64,000 nucleotides of DNA from Streptomyces sp. NRRL F-5126 (GTDB lineage: Bacteria > Actinomycetota > Actinomycetes > Streptomycetales > Streptomycetaceae), in NCBI RefSeq assembly GCF_000721265.1, contig NZ_JOFZ01000008.1, forward strand, positions 62,001 to 126,000. The letters are read 5' to 3'. Position 1 is the stretch's first letter; every line of letters starts with the position of its first letter. The position numbers and the translations under genes are program-made. Below, piece after piece: positions 24,651-32,957 of the stretch. The notes under the pieces were generated by a model. It did not search any database. It saw only the letters and a program-made list of their open reading frames with translations, and was not told the DNA's origin.

Positions 24651-25591
24651 AGCCCGACCTCCCGGTAGCGGCGCATGAGGACTCCGTACGAACCGGCGAT
24701 GAGTCCGAGGATGACGAGCAGGTAGACGGCGCCGACGCCCGCGCCGGGCCCCTCGCCGCCCGGGAAGGACGAGCTCGCGCCGAGGAACGCGGTCCCGAGA
24801 CCGTCGATGAGGGTGATCGGCGAGAACAGGCCGAGCCACTCGACCGCGGTGGTGGTGGACTGGCTCCACGCGATCGCCTGGACGGTGGAGACCGCGCCGT
24901 AGGAGATGACGAGCGTCGCGATCACCGCGGCGACGCCGAACCCGCGGCGCGGGGTGAGCGCGGCCATCACCAGGCCGATGCCGCCGAAGAGCAGGGACAG
25001 CACGGCGACGGAGACGAGCCCCTGCCCGAACCCCTTGGTCTGTTCGGCGAAGTCCATCTTCGCCAGCAGCGCGCCGATGTAGAGGATGAGCACCGGCGCG
25101 GCGGTCAGCACGAACAGCGCCGTGGACATCGCGGCGTACTTGGCGAGCACGTAGTCGGTGCGCTCGATCGGGCGCGAGAAGTAGAGCGGGACGGTGCGGA
25201 AGCGCAGGTCGCGCGAGACGGACTGGGGCGCCTGCGCGGCGAGGAACAGCCCGATGACCGCCTGCAGCAGGATCGCGTAGCGCGTGTAGTCGACCGGCAG
25301 GTCCTTCGCCTTCGTCGTCACCGCGACGGCGACGATCAGCGCGGCGGGCAGGCACATCACCGCGAACAGGATCATCGGCAGGACCTTGGACTTGCCCGAC
25401 CTGCCGAGGCCGTAGGCCCCGCGCAGCGACTGCGTGTACAGGGACCTGCGGGCGTACGCGCGCCCCAGGCGCGCGCCGTCGTACTTCCGGTACCCGATGT
25501 TGTGGATCCGGCTGTCGCCGCGCCCGGCCCCCGTACCGGCCTGGACGGGCACCGCGCTTTCGCTGCCTTTGATGCCGCTCGTGCCGCTCAT
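24647..25591 (-). CDS. ABC transporter permease
   Basis: The 314-residue protein has a soluble N-terminus (about 60 residues, with RIHNIGYRKYDGARLGRAYA), then six or so hydrophobic helices. A cytosolic PQSVSRDLRFRTVPLYFSRPIERTDYVL loop follows the second helix, a hallmark of this ABC-2 permease group. It is coupled to both neighbours: its start (ATG 25591) overlaps the upstream ATPase stop as ATGA, and its stop overlaps the downstream ATPase start. The partner ATPases make it an exporter; the substrate is unknown. Confidence 0.9.
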   Translation of the reverse strand: MSGTSGIKGSESAVPVQAGTGAGRGDSRIHNIGYRKYDGARLGRAYARRSLYTQSLRGAYGLGRSGKSKVLPMILFAVMCLPAALIVAVAVTTKAKDLPVDYTRYAILLQAVIGLFLAAQAPQSVSRDLRFRTVPLYFSRPIERTDYVLAKYAAMSTALFVLTAAPVLILYIGALLAKMDFAEQTKGFGQGLVSVAVLSLLFGGIGLVMAALTPRRGFGVAAVIATLVISYGAVSTVQAIAWSQSTTTAVEWLGLFSPITLIDGLGTAFLGASSSFPGGEGPGAGVGAVYLLVILGLIAGSYGVLMRRYREVGL

Positions 25592-26547
25592 GCGGGGACT
25601 CCTTCCTTCTGCTCCCGGAACACCTCGGCGATGTGGTGGCGCCGCTGCTCCATGCGTACGAGGCCGAGGCCGAGGCCCGCAACGGTGTCGCGGACGATGT
25701 CGTGCGTCTGCTCACCGGCCGCCTCGACGAGGAGGATGTGCCCGGCCCCCGGCAGCCCCGGCTCGCTCGCCGAAAGCAGCGTCACCCCCGCCGCGGCGAG
25801 CCCGTCCCGCACGGCGGCCGTGCCGTCGGGGTGCGTGTCGGAGTCGGTGACCTCGATGGCGAGCGTCGTGGTCATCTGCGTGAAGTCGCTGGTGGAACTG
25901 GAGCGCAGGAGCCGCCCGCCGTCGATGACGACGACGTGGTCGCAGGTGCGCTCCAACTCGCCCAGCAGGTGGGACGTGACCAGTACGGAGATGCCGAAGT
26001 CGGTGTGCACGCGGCGGATCAGCCCGAGCATCTCGTCGCGGCCGACCGGGTCGAGCCCGTTCGTCGGCTCGTCGAGGAGGACGAGCCGCGGGTCGTGCAC
26101 GAGGGCCTGTGCGAGCTTGACGCGCTGCTTCATGCCCGTGGAGTAGCCCCCGATGGGGCGGTAGCGCTCCTCGTAGAGCCCGACGTGGCGCAGCGTGTCC
26201 GCGGTGCGCTCGCGCGCGGCGGCCGGCGGCAGCCCCGACATCCGCGCCATGTGGACGACGAACTCGGTGGCCGACACGTCGGGCGGCAGGCAGTCGTGCT
26301 CGGGCATGTACCCGACCCGCTCCCTGATCGCGGCGCCGCTGTCGGACACGTCGAGCCCGAGCACGGCGGCGCGGCCCTCGGTGGCGGGTGAGAGACCAAG
26401 AAGGATCTTGATCATCGTGGACTTGCCGGCCCCGTTGGAGCCGACGAGGCCGGTCACACCGGGCCCGATGTCCAAGGAGAGCCGGTCGAGCGCGGTCACC
26501 CGGGGGAACCGCTTGCTCAGACCTTCGGTCGCGATAACAGGAGTCAC
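25588..26547 (-). CDS. ABC transporter ATP-binding protein (first gene of exporter operon)
   Basis: The 319-residue ATPase has Walker A GSNGAGKST, signature YSTGMKQRVKLAQAL, Walker B LVLLDEPTNGLDP and H-loop TSHLLGELE. The C-terminal part is a regulatory domain of about 90 residues. GTG 26547 is the first codon of the operon ATPase-permease-ATPase-permease, with every junction overlapping or close. No adjacent regulator is encoded, so substrate and induction are unknown. Confidence 0.92.
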   Translation of the reverse strand: MTPVIATEGLSKRFPRVTALDRLSLDIGPGVTGLVGSNGAGKSTMIKILLGLSPATEGRAAVLGLDVSDSGAAIRERVGYMPEHDCLPPDVSATEFVVHMARMSGLPPAAARERTADTLRHVGLYEERYRPIGGYSTGMKQRVKLAQALVHDPRLVLLDEPTNGLDPVGRDEMLGLIRRVHTDFGISVLVTSHLLGELERTCDHVVVIDGGRLLRSSSTSDFTQMTTTLAIEVTDSDTHPDGTAAVRDGLAAAGVTLLSASEPGLPGAGHILLVEAAGEQTHDIVRDTVAGLGLGLVRMEQRRHHIAEVFREQKEGVPA

Positions 26548-27166
26548 CCGACAGACGCTAGTGGGACGCGCGGCGCACTACGTCAGCCTTGCCGCCGGTC
26601 TCGGCATCAGCCTCGGGTCGTACGCGCCCCTAGGGACCGCGCCACGAGAAGGACGCGCGGCAGTTCGCGCGGGCCCTTGGGCCCCCGCGCCCGGATGGCG
26701 TGTGCCTCGGTGATCCCCGCCCCGGCGGACCGGCCCCCTGTGGGCCGAGGGGCGTGCCGCAACCGGCCACCACCCGGCGAACCGGCACCCCTGTGGGCCG
26801 GGGCTCGCAGCCCCGTGCCCGGGCACCTGCACCCGCACGGCCGGTGCGCCCGCATACATCCCGCCGGTCTCCGACCCGGCGACCCCCGCCGCAACCGGCC
26901 ACCACCCGGCGGACCGGCACCCCCGTAGGCCGGGGCTCGCAGCCCCGTGCCCGGGCACCTGCACCAGCACGGCCCGCGTCTCGGCGGCCTTCGCCGTGGC
27001 GGGCTGCCGCTCCGCGGAGGCCGGAGGTCCGCGGGCGGCCGAGAGGGGGCCGTGACCGGCGGCCCCGGGATCGGCGTGCCAAGGGCGGGCCTCGCCCTTG
27101 ACGCCCACGCCGCTCGCGCGTGAGGCTACCGGCGAGTAGCGCGACCTCTGGAGGCGACGCCACACC
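26548..27166. other. Gene-free 619-bp stretch with repeats
   Basis: No credible gene was found; the frames here are GC-driven shadows without ribosome-binding sites. It contains the 87-bp direct repeat (separate entry) and, at its left end, the divergent promoter of the exporter operon. The 27,000-27,166 part should hold the promoter of the downstream hydrolase. Confidence 0.6.
26756..26974. repeat. Two 87-bp direct repeats with internal stem-loops
   Basis: Positions 26756-26842 and 26888-26974 are near-identical (four differences in 87 bp, period 132 bp). Each copy carries a compact hairpin, ggggct-cgc-agcccc. A more degenerate, shorter relative of the unit lies just upstream (about 26,710-26,755). 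The repeats could act as RNA structures, protein-binding sites or recombination debris. No terminal inverted repeats or target duplications were seen, so a mobile element is not supported. Confidence 0.7.
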
Positions 27167-28126
27167 ATGACAGCCACCCCCGCCACCCCCGCGGAACCGG
27201 TCGGCCGGCCGCCCCGGCCCGCTCGCCGCACCATCCCCTCGGGCTCCGTCACCCTCGACGCGGTGGAGTTCGGCTCGCCGGCGCCCGGCCGCCCGACCGT
27301 CCTGCTCGTGCACGGCTATCCGGACAGCAAGGAGGTCTGGCTGCCGGTGGCCGAGTGCCTCGCCGCCGACTTCCATGTGGCCGCCTACGACGTACGCGGC
27401 CACGGCCGCTCCACCGCGCCACGCCCCCTGCGCGGCGGCTTCACGCTCGGCCGCCTCACGGACGACTTCCTCGCCGTCGCCGAGGCGCTGAGCCCCGGCC
27501 GTCCCGTCCACCTGGTGGGGCACGACTGGGGCTCGGTGCAGGGGTGGGAGTTCGCCACGAGCGACCGCGCGAGCGACCGCGTCGCCTCGTTCACGTCCGT
27601 GTCGGGTCCTTCGCTCGACCACCTGGCGCTCTGGCTGCGCGCCCGCGCGGCGGAGCGCACGCCGCGGGCGCTCGGCCGGCTCCTCGGCCAGGGCGCCAGG
27701 TCGTGGTACGTCTACGCCCTCCACACGCCCAGGCTCCCCGAGCTGGCCTGGCGCGGCCCGCTCGGCAGGCGCTGGCCCGCGATGCTGCGGCGCGCCGGCG
27801 ACCTGCCGGACGTCGGCGGCGACGCGTACCCGACCCGCTCCCTGCCCGAGGACGCGGCGCACGGCGCCTGGCTCTACCGCGACAACGTCCGGGCCCGCAT
27901 GCGGGCCCCGCGCCGCGACGCCGTCGCACGGATGCCGGTGCAGCTCGTCGTCCCGACGGGCGACCCGTTCCTCTCGGAGCGGCTGTACGACGACCTCGAC
28001 CGCTGGGCCCCCGACCTGACGCGCCACACGATCGCGGCCGGGCACTGGCTGCCACGCTCACGCCCTGATCAGCTCGCCTCGCTGATCGGAGACTTCGTCA
28101 GGAAGCAGGAGAAGAAGACTCACTGA
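27167..28126 (+). CDS. Alpha/beta hydrolase of the epoxide hydrolase/haloalkane dehalogenase type
   Basis: The 319-residue protein has VLLVHGYPDSKEVW (oxyanion loop HGYP), nucleophile Asp in HLVGHDWGSVQGWEF (about 127), a cap of about 100 residues, an acid in VVPTGDPFLS and catalytic His in AAGHWLPRS. An Asp nucleophile in a GHDWGS elbow marks the epoxide hydrolase/dehalogenase branch; no dehalogenase-specific Trp pair could be confirmed. Actinobacterial homologues are often fused to a short-chain dehydrogenase (EphD-like), but this one is hydrolase only. It is preceded by the repeat-rich gap and followed by a DnaA-box cluster. Confidence 0.85.
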   Translation: MTATPATPAEPVGRPPRPARRTIPSGSVTLDAVEFGSPAPGRPTVLLVHGYPDSKEVWLPVAECLAADFHVAAYDVRGHGRSTAPRPLRGGFTLGRLTDDFLAVAEALSPGRPVHLVGHDWGSVQGWEFATSDRASDRVASFTSVSGPSLDHLALWLRARAAERTPRALGRLLGQGARSWYVYALHTPRLPELAWRGPLGRRWPAMLRRAGDLPDVGGDAYPTRSLPEDAAHGAWLYRDNVRARMRAPRRDAVARMPVQLVVPTGDPFLSERLYDDLDRWAPDLTRHTIAAGHWLPRSRPDQLASLIGDFVRKQEKKTH

Positions 28127-28175
28127 CGATCCGGCACGCAATGGCCCCTTCCAACACGCCCATCCCCGACCTCAC

Positions 28176-28229
28176 TTATCCACAGCAGGCCCAACAAGCC
28201 TGTGGATAACTCACGTTGCCTGTGGATCA
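28176..28229. promoter_or_regulatory. Cluster of three DnaA boxes
   Basis: ttatccaca at 28176-28184 and its inverse tgtggataa at 28201-28209 are perfect matches to the classic DnaA box. A third inverted copy with one change lies at 28221-28229 (tgtggatca). Three boxes in 54 bp between convergent genes is far more than chance in 70% G+C DNA. This may be a DnaA-titration or DnaA-regulated site; it is not oriC (no AT-rich unwinding region, no dnaA/dnaN). Confidence 0.7.
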
Positions 28230-28269
28230 AACATCGATCCCGTGAACGGCTGAAACCAACCGGTCGGCC

Positions 28270-29058
28270 TCAAGCCACCTGCCTGACCGGGGTCACCACC
28301 GCGAACAGCGCCCGCTGCGGGTCCTCGACGACGGCCATCCTGCCGACCTTCTCCAGGTCGAACGGGGGAACGCGCACGTTGCCGCCGGCGTGCACCACGG
28401 CGTCCACCGTGCTGTCCACGTCGTCCACCGCGAAGTACACCAGCCAGTGCGGCGGAATGCCCGGGTCCATGTTGGACATGTCCTGCACGCCGCCGATGGT
28501 GTGGCCACGGACCTGGAACGCCGTGAAGCCGGGCATGTCCCGCATCGGCGCGCACTCGAGGCTCAGCGCGCGGTAGAACTGCTCCGCCCCCGGGATCTCC
28601 GTGGTGATCAGCTGGTTCCAGACCAGCGCACCGTGCTCGTTGACGATGCCCGCACCGGGGAACTCGATGCCCTGCCACAGCCCGAACACCGCGCCCTGCG
28701 GGTCCGCGCCGACCATCATCCAGCCCAGCCGTCCCACCTGCATCGGCGGTACCAGCAGCGCGCCGCCCGCGTCGACGACCTGCCCCTCCGTGGAGCCGAT
28801 GTCCCCGCTCGCGAAGTACGTGGTCCAGCTGGACGGCGGAGGCGGCTCGCCGTTCGCCGCCGGCCTGGACTGCATGATCCCCGCGACCGGCCTGCCCCGC
28901 TGGGTGCACAGCGCGTAGCCGCCGTACTCCTCGGGCCCCACCTCGCCCTGCCAGCCGAACAAGTCCCGGTAGAAGTCGAGCGCCGCCTGCTGGTCGGGCA
29001 CCATCAGATCGACCCAGCAGGGCGTTCCGGGCGGGTACGGTTCGGTGACTTCGGGCAT
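28270..29058 (-). CDS. Two-domain VOC (glyoxalase-fold) protein
   Basis: The 262-residue protein has tandem vicinal-oxygen-chelate domains: domain 1 (about 10-125, PCWVDLMVPDQQAALDFYRD) and domain 2 (about 140-258, LVWNQLITTEIPGAEQFYRA ending EDPQRALFAVVTP). This layout is that of the actinobacterial 27-30 kDa antigen (Cfp30B-like) group, whose substrates are unknown. ATG 29058 has GGAGG about seven bases upstream; longer frames up to 29202 have none. Role unclear: metal-dependent enzyme, ligand binding or drug sequestration are possible. Confidence 0.85.
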   Translation of the reverse strand: MPEVTEPYPPGTPCWVDLMVPDQQAALDFYRDLFGWQGEVGPEEYGGYALCTQRGRPVAGIMQSRPAANGEPPPPSSWTTYFASGDIGSTEGQVVDAGGALLVPPMQVGRLGWMMVGADPQGAVFGLWQGIEFPGAGIVNEHGALVWNQLITTEIPGAEQFYRALSLECAPMRDMPGFTAFQVRGHTIGGVQDMSNMDPGIPPHWLVYFAVDDVDSTVDAVVHAGGNVRVPPFDLEKVGRMAVVEDPQRALFAVVTPVRQVA

Positions 29059-29267
29059 CTGTACGCCTCCAAGCGTGGATCCGCCCAGGCGCCGTCGGGC
29101 CGGGGCGCCGGCCTCCTCGCGCTCGGGCACGCGCGCGGTGCACGCGGTACGCGAGGTGCCGCTGTCACGTGTCGCCGTTCCAGAGTCCCCCGGCACCGCC
29201 ACCCCCGCAACCAGTGTTCACCCGGCAGTGACGAACGCTTGCGTGCGCGCCTCCCGGGCGGGCTTTC

Positions 29268-29612
29268 TCACGGCGGGCCGCCGACGGTGGAGAGGCCGAC
29301 TCCGCCCAGGACCGCCAGGTCGGTGCGGAGCGGCGGAGACGACAGCAGCGCGAGGACGTCTGCCGGATCGGGGCCGGGACCGGGGCCGGGACCGCCCGCG
29401 CGCGGCGGAGCGGCGAGGGCCGCCTTCGCGCTGTCCTCGTCCCGCCAGACCTCCGTGACGCGCACCGTGTCGGGATCGGCCGCGTCCTGGCCGATCAGGT
29501 AGATCTCGCAGCCGGGGAAGCCCCGCAGCGTCTCCGCGACCCTCAGCAGGACGGCGGCGAGTTCGCCGCCCCTGCCCGGTCGCGCGCTCATGGTCATCAG
29601 CCTGCCGATCAT
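29268..29612 (-). CDS. ABM-domain (antibiotic-biosynthesis-monooxygenase-like) protein
   Basis: The 114-residue protein has a ferredoxin-like ABM domain (MIGRLMTMSARPGRGGELAA; PGCEIYLIGQDAADPDTV; VTEVWRDEDSAKAAL). These small dimeric domains include quinone-forming monooxygenases and uncharacterised stress proteins. The Pro/Gly-rich segment after residue 75 (GGPGPGPGPDP) is an atypical linker. ATG 29612 is two bases past the stop of the VOC gene, so the pair is probably coupled. Confidence 0.72.
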   Translation of the reverse strand: MIGRLMTMSARPGRGGELAAVLLRVAETLRGFPGCEIYLIGQDAADPDTVRVTEVWRDEDSAKAALAAPPRAGGPGPGPGPDPADVLALLSSPPLRTDLAVLGGVGLSTVGGPP

Positions 29613-29614
29613 GT

Positions 29615-30001
29615 TCAGACCAGCGTGGTGATGCAGAACGGGTGCCCGGCGGGGTCCAGCAGGACCAGCCACCGGTCGGGCTGGGGCTGGGCGGAAGGCT
29701 CGACAGCGCCCAGGGCCAGCAGGCGATCACGCGCCGCCACCAGGTCGTCGACGCCCAGTTCCATGTGGGCCTGCTTCTCCTGGGAAGGGTCCGGCCAGGT
29801 GGGACGCCGATAGTCGGCCAGCCGGCTGAACCCCAGTCCTGCCGAGCCCTCCTTGCCGAGCAGGACGAAGTCGTCGCTGGAGTAGGCGACGGGCAGGCCG
29901 AGTGCATCGCCGTAGAAGCGGGCCAGTTCGGCGGGGTCCGGGCAGTCGAAAGTGACGGCCGCGTAGCGGATCGCGGGTGCGGATGTGTCTCCAGTGCTCA
30001 T
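29615..30001 (-). CDS. VOC-family protein (glyoxalase/bleomycin-resistance fold)
   Basis: The 128-residue single-domain protein begins VTFDCPDPAELARFYGDAL and ends WLVLLDPAGHPFCITTL, both typical of the lyase/resistance/dioxygenase superfamily. It forms a two-gene unit with the ABM protein and is divergent from the WYL regulator, which may control it. ATG 30001 is used; TTG 30007 is possible. Ligand unknown. Confidence 0.85.
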   Translation of the reverse strand: MSTGDTSAPAIRYAAVTFDCPDPAELARFYGDALGLPVAYSSDDFVLLGKEGSAGLGFSRLADYRRPTWPDPSQEKQAHMELGVDDLVAARDRLLALGAVEPSAQPQPDRWLVLLDPAGHPFCITTLV

Positions 30002-30064
30002 GTGCAAGACGCTATGACGGGACCAGGACAGTTCCGGTCCTGGTCGTGCGAGACACTTCGGCGC

Positions 30065-31051
30065 GTGATCAGCACATCCGCCCGCCTGCTGCGACTGGTC
30101 TCACTGCTGTCCGCGCGACCGTCGTGGACCTGCCGCGACCTGGCCGGCCAGATGGCCGTCACCGAGCGCACGGTGCGGCGGGACATCGCCAGGCTCCGCG
30201 AGCTGGGCTACGGAGTCGAGTCCGAACCCGGACCGTGGGGCGGTTATCGCCTGCGCGGCGGAGTACGGGTGCCGCCGTTGATCCTCGACGACGAAGAGGC
30301 ACTCGCCGTGTCCGTCGCGCTGCGCGAGGCCGCACTCAGCGGCGTTCTCGGCGGCGACCAGGCCGCACTGTCCGCCCTGCTGAAGCTGCGTCAGGTCCTG
30401 CCGCGCGGGATCGCGGACCGGCTGGGCGAGATGGATGCCGCCTTCGTCCACACCACGAGGCTCGACGAGCCGCAGATCGCGCCCGGCACGCTGCTGGAAC
30501 TGGCGGGCGCGTGCCGCCGGGGCGAGCGCTGCCGCCTGTCGTACCGCGACCGGGAGGGGAAGGCCACGGTCCGCGACATCGACCCGTACCGCCTGGTGCA
30601 GACGGGACGCCGCTGGTACTTCGTCGCGCGGGACGTGACGCGCGACGAGTGGCGCACCTTCCGCGCCGACAGGGTCGGCCGGATACAGCCGGCCGGACGC
30701 CCGGTGGAGCTCACCGACCCACCCGACCCTGCCGTGCTCGTTTCCCGCTCCATCGCGGCGGGCACCTACCCGCTCCATGTGACGATCCGCCTCCCACTGC
30801 CCCTGGAGCAGGCGCTCCGGCTGATTCCCCCGACAGTCGGCACCCACCGCCCGGAGGGTGGCGCCGCCACGATCGTCGACATCGGCGGCCCCGACGCGGA
30901 CGGGCTCGCCAGGTACCTCCTCGGCCTGGCCACACCGCTGCGGGTGCTGTCTCCCGACGACGTGAGGGAGGCCCTGCTGCGCCGTACCCGGGAACTGTCC
31001 GAGGACAATGCGGACGACCAGGCCCCAGGCGGGGGTCAGCTCAGTTCCTGA
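30065..31051 (+). CDS. WYL-domain transcriptional regulator (HTH_11 + WYL)
   Basis: The 328-residue protein has an N-terminal winged helix-turn-helix (LLRLVSLLSARPSWTCRDLA; VTERTVRRDIARLRELGYGV), a central segment and a WYL domain (YRLVQTGRRWYFVARDV) with a C-terminal WCX-like extension. WYL regulators sense ligands, often nucleotide- or DNA-damage-linked. GTG 30065 has no strong ribosome-binding site. It is divergent from the VOC-ABM pair; its 3' end overlaps the oxidoreductase gene tail to tail by 16 bp. Confidence 0.9.
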   Translation: MISTSARLLRLVSLLSARPSWTCRDLAGQMAVTERTVRRDIARLRELGYGVESEPGPWGGYRLRGGVRVPPLILDDEEALAVSVALREAALSGVLGGDQAALSALLKLRQVLPRGIADRLGEMDAAFVHTTRLDEPQIAPGTLLELAGACRRGERCRLSYRDREGKATVRDIDPYRLVQTGRRWYFVARDVTRDEWRTFRADRVGRIQPAGRPVELTDPPDPAVLVSRSIAAGTYPLHVTIRLPLPLEQALRLIPPTVGTHRPEGGAATIVDIGGPDADGLARYLLGLATPLRVLSPDDVREALLRRTRELSEDNADDQAPGGGQLSS

Positions 31052-31938
31052 AGGGCTCCTGCCGCGATCCGCTCGAAGACGTCCTGGTCGGCGGCGAAGT
31101 CCGAGTCCGGGATCGGCCAGTGGAGCACGATCTCCGTGAAGCCGATCTCCCGCTGCCGTCCCGCGAAGTCCACGAAGGCGCCGACCGAGTCGAGCATGGT
31201 GGAACGGTCCGGTGTGAACGCGGTGAGCAGGATCTTGTCCAGTTCGGCCACGTCCCGTCCGATCGCCTCGCACGCCGCGCCGAGCTTCGCGACCTGGCCG
31301 CGCAGCGCCTCGTCCGACTGCTGCGGCGTGCCCTCGTCGAACAGCCTCGGGTCGCCCGTCGTCACCCACGCCTGCCCGTGCCGGGCAGCCAGCCCAAGAC
31401 CGCGCGGGCCGGTCGCGGCGACGGCGAACGGCAGCCGCGGCCGCTGCACGCAGCCGGGGATGTTCCGCGCCTCGACCGCCGAGTAGAAGTCCCCGCCCTG
31501 CGTCACGGCGCCCTCGGTCAGCAGCCGGTCGAGCAGCGGCACGAACTCGGCGAACCGGTCGGCCCGCTCCCTCGGCGTCCACGCCTCCTGCCCGAGGGCG
31601 GTCGCGTCGAAGCCGTTGCCGCCCGCGCCGATCCCGAGCGTGAACCGGCCGCCGGAGATGTCGTCGAGTGAGATCAGCTCCTTGGCGAGCGTCACGGGGT
31701 GCCGGAAGTTCGGCGATGTCACGAGCGTGCCCAGGCGAAGGCGCTCGGTCGCCGTGGCGGCGGCCGCGAGGGTGGGCAGGGCGCCGAACCAGGGGCCGTC
31801 GCGGAAGGTGCGCCAGGAGAGGTGGTCGTAGGTGTACGCCGTGTGGAAGCCGAGCTGCTCGGCCCGCTGCCACTTCGCCCGTCCCCCTTCGTGCCAGCGG
31901 TCGACGGGGAGGATCACGGTGCTCAGGCGCAGGCTCAT
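31036..31938 (-). CDS. LLM-class flavin oxidoreductase, probably F420-dependent
   Basis: The 300-residue TIM barrel of the luciferase-like family has GFHTAYTYDHLSWRT near the N-terminus, TERLRLGTLVTSPNFRHPVT, DDISGGRFTLGIGAGG (the phosphate-binding loop) and FAVAATGPRGLGLAARHG. Members use F420 or FMN for hydride transfer or monooxygenation. It overlaps the convergent WYL gene by 16 bp. ATG 31938. Substrate unknown. Confidence 0.9.
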   Translation of the reverse strand: MSLRLSTVILPVDRWHEGGRAKWQRAEQLGFHTAYTYDHLSWRTFRDGPWFGALPTLAAAATATERLRLGTLVTSPNFRHPVTLAKELISLDDISGGRFTLGIGAGGNGFDATALGQEAWTPRERADRFAEFVPLLDRLLTEGAVTQGGDFYSAVEARNIPGCVQRPRLPFAVAATGPRGLGLAARHGQAWVTTGDPRLFDEGTPQQSDEALRGQVAKLGAACEAIGRDVAELDKILLTAFTPDRSTMLDSVGAFVDFAGRQREIGFTEIVLHWPIPDSDFAADQDVFERIAAGALQELS

Positions 31939-31968
31939 GCCGCCGAGCCTACGTGCCGGAGGAACGGC

Positions 31969-32829
31969 CTACGTGCTGGAGGGAAGGCAGCCGGGCCCGA
32001 GGCGGTCGAGCGCGGCACGCACCCGGTCGAGCCCCTCCGCTCGCCGGCGGTCCCGCTCGGGCATCCGGTCGTCACGGCGCCAGCGCCATGCCGAGAACAT
32101 CGCCCAGTTCAGCGCGCGGCACTTGAGGATCAGGTCGTGGTCGGCGCCCGCGTAGTGCCGCGCGACCTCCTCCGGCGCGTGGGCGAGGTCGAACTCGACA
32201 GGTCCGCGGCAGCAGGTGGCGAGGTCCACGAAGAGAGGGCCACGGCTCGTGTTGAGGAGGTTGCCCGGATGCGGCTCGCCGTGCAGCAGCTGGTCGCCCG
32301 ACCTCTCGGCGCTGATCTGGGCGCTCAGTCCGCTGAGCGTTCCGCCGAGGAGTTCCCTGCCGGAGTCGGGGAGCTCGGGGGACCGCTCGGGGTCGGTCAC
32401 CTCCGCGAGCGCGGCCGCGATGCGGTCGGTGAAGTGCGGTGCGTCAAGATCGGTCCGGCGCAGGGCGGCATGGTGCCGCTGGAGCGCGTCCGCGTAGTCG
32501 GCGGGCTCGACCTCTGATCCGGCGGGTTCGAAGTAGGTCCAGAGCGAGACGGCGAAACCGTCACGCACATGGACGCGCAGGCCTCCGCGGGGCTCAAGAC
32601 CGGCCACCGGTGCGCCGGCTTCGGCGAGGCGGCGTGCGACCTCCACTTCGAAGGCGGAGCCCGCCAGGTCCTCCGAAGGCGCGACCCGCGCCAGGACATC
32701 GCACGGGGCCAGGCGCAGCGCGACGCGGTCCGAGTTGTGGATGACGACCACGTCGTCGACCTGCAGGCCCAGTCCCGCTGCCGTAGCCCGTCCTGCCTTT
32801 ACCGCGCGGCGAAGCTGCCACAGCTCCAC
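31969..32829 (-). CDS. Aminoglycoside phosphotransferase-fold kinase
   Basis: The 286-residue protein has the catalytic loop LLHGEPHPGNLL and metal-binding LFVDLATCCRGPVEFDLAH. The Brenner motif usually reads HGDxxxxN; here the catalytic Asp position is Glu, which may alter activity. An N-lobe with VALRLAPCDVLARV precedes it. Substrates in the family range from antibiotics to choline and sugars, so resistance should not be assumed. GTG 32829 has GGAGGG about seven bases upstream; the longer frame from 32856 does not. Confidence 0.82.
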   Translation of the reverse strand: MELWQLRRAVKAGRATAAGLGLQVDDVVVIHNSDRVALRLAPCDVLARVAPSEDLAGSAFEVEVARRLAEAGAPVAGLEPRGGLRVHVRDGFAVSLWTYFEPAGSEVEPADYADALQRHHAALRRTDLDAPHFTDRIAAALAEVTDPERSPELPDSGRELLGGTLSGLSAQISAERSGDQLLHGEPHPGNLLNTSRGPLFVDLATCCRGPVEFDLAHAPEEVARHYAGADHDLILKCRALNWAMFSAWRWRRDDRMPERDRRRAEGLDRVRAALDRLGPGCLPSST

Positions 32830-32957
32830 ACCGCCCTCCCTCCGCGTCGGGTACACCCGGCGTACGTGCCCGGCACCCGGGCACGCGACTGTTCTGCTCC
32901 CCGCCCTGACGACCCCGCCCCCGGCGTGCCGATTCGTGTGTACGGGACAATAGCCGG

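Noticed and set aside
28127-28269. Candidate second oriC
   Set aside because: Only three DnaA boxes, no AT-rich region, no dnaA/dnaN nearby.
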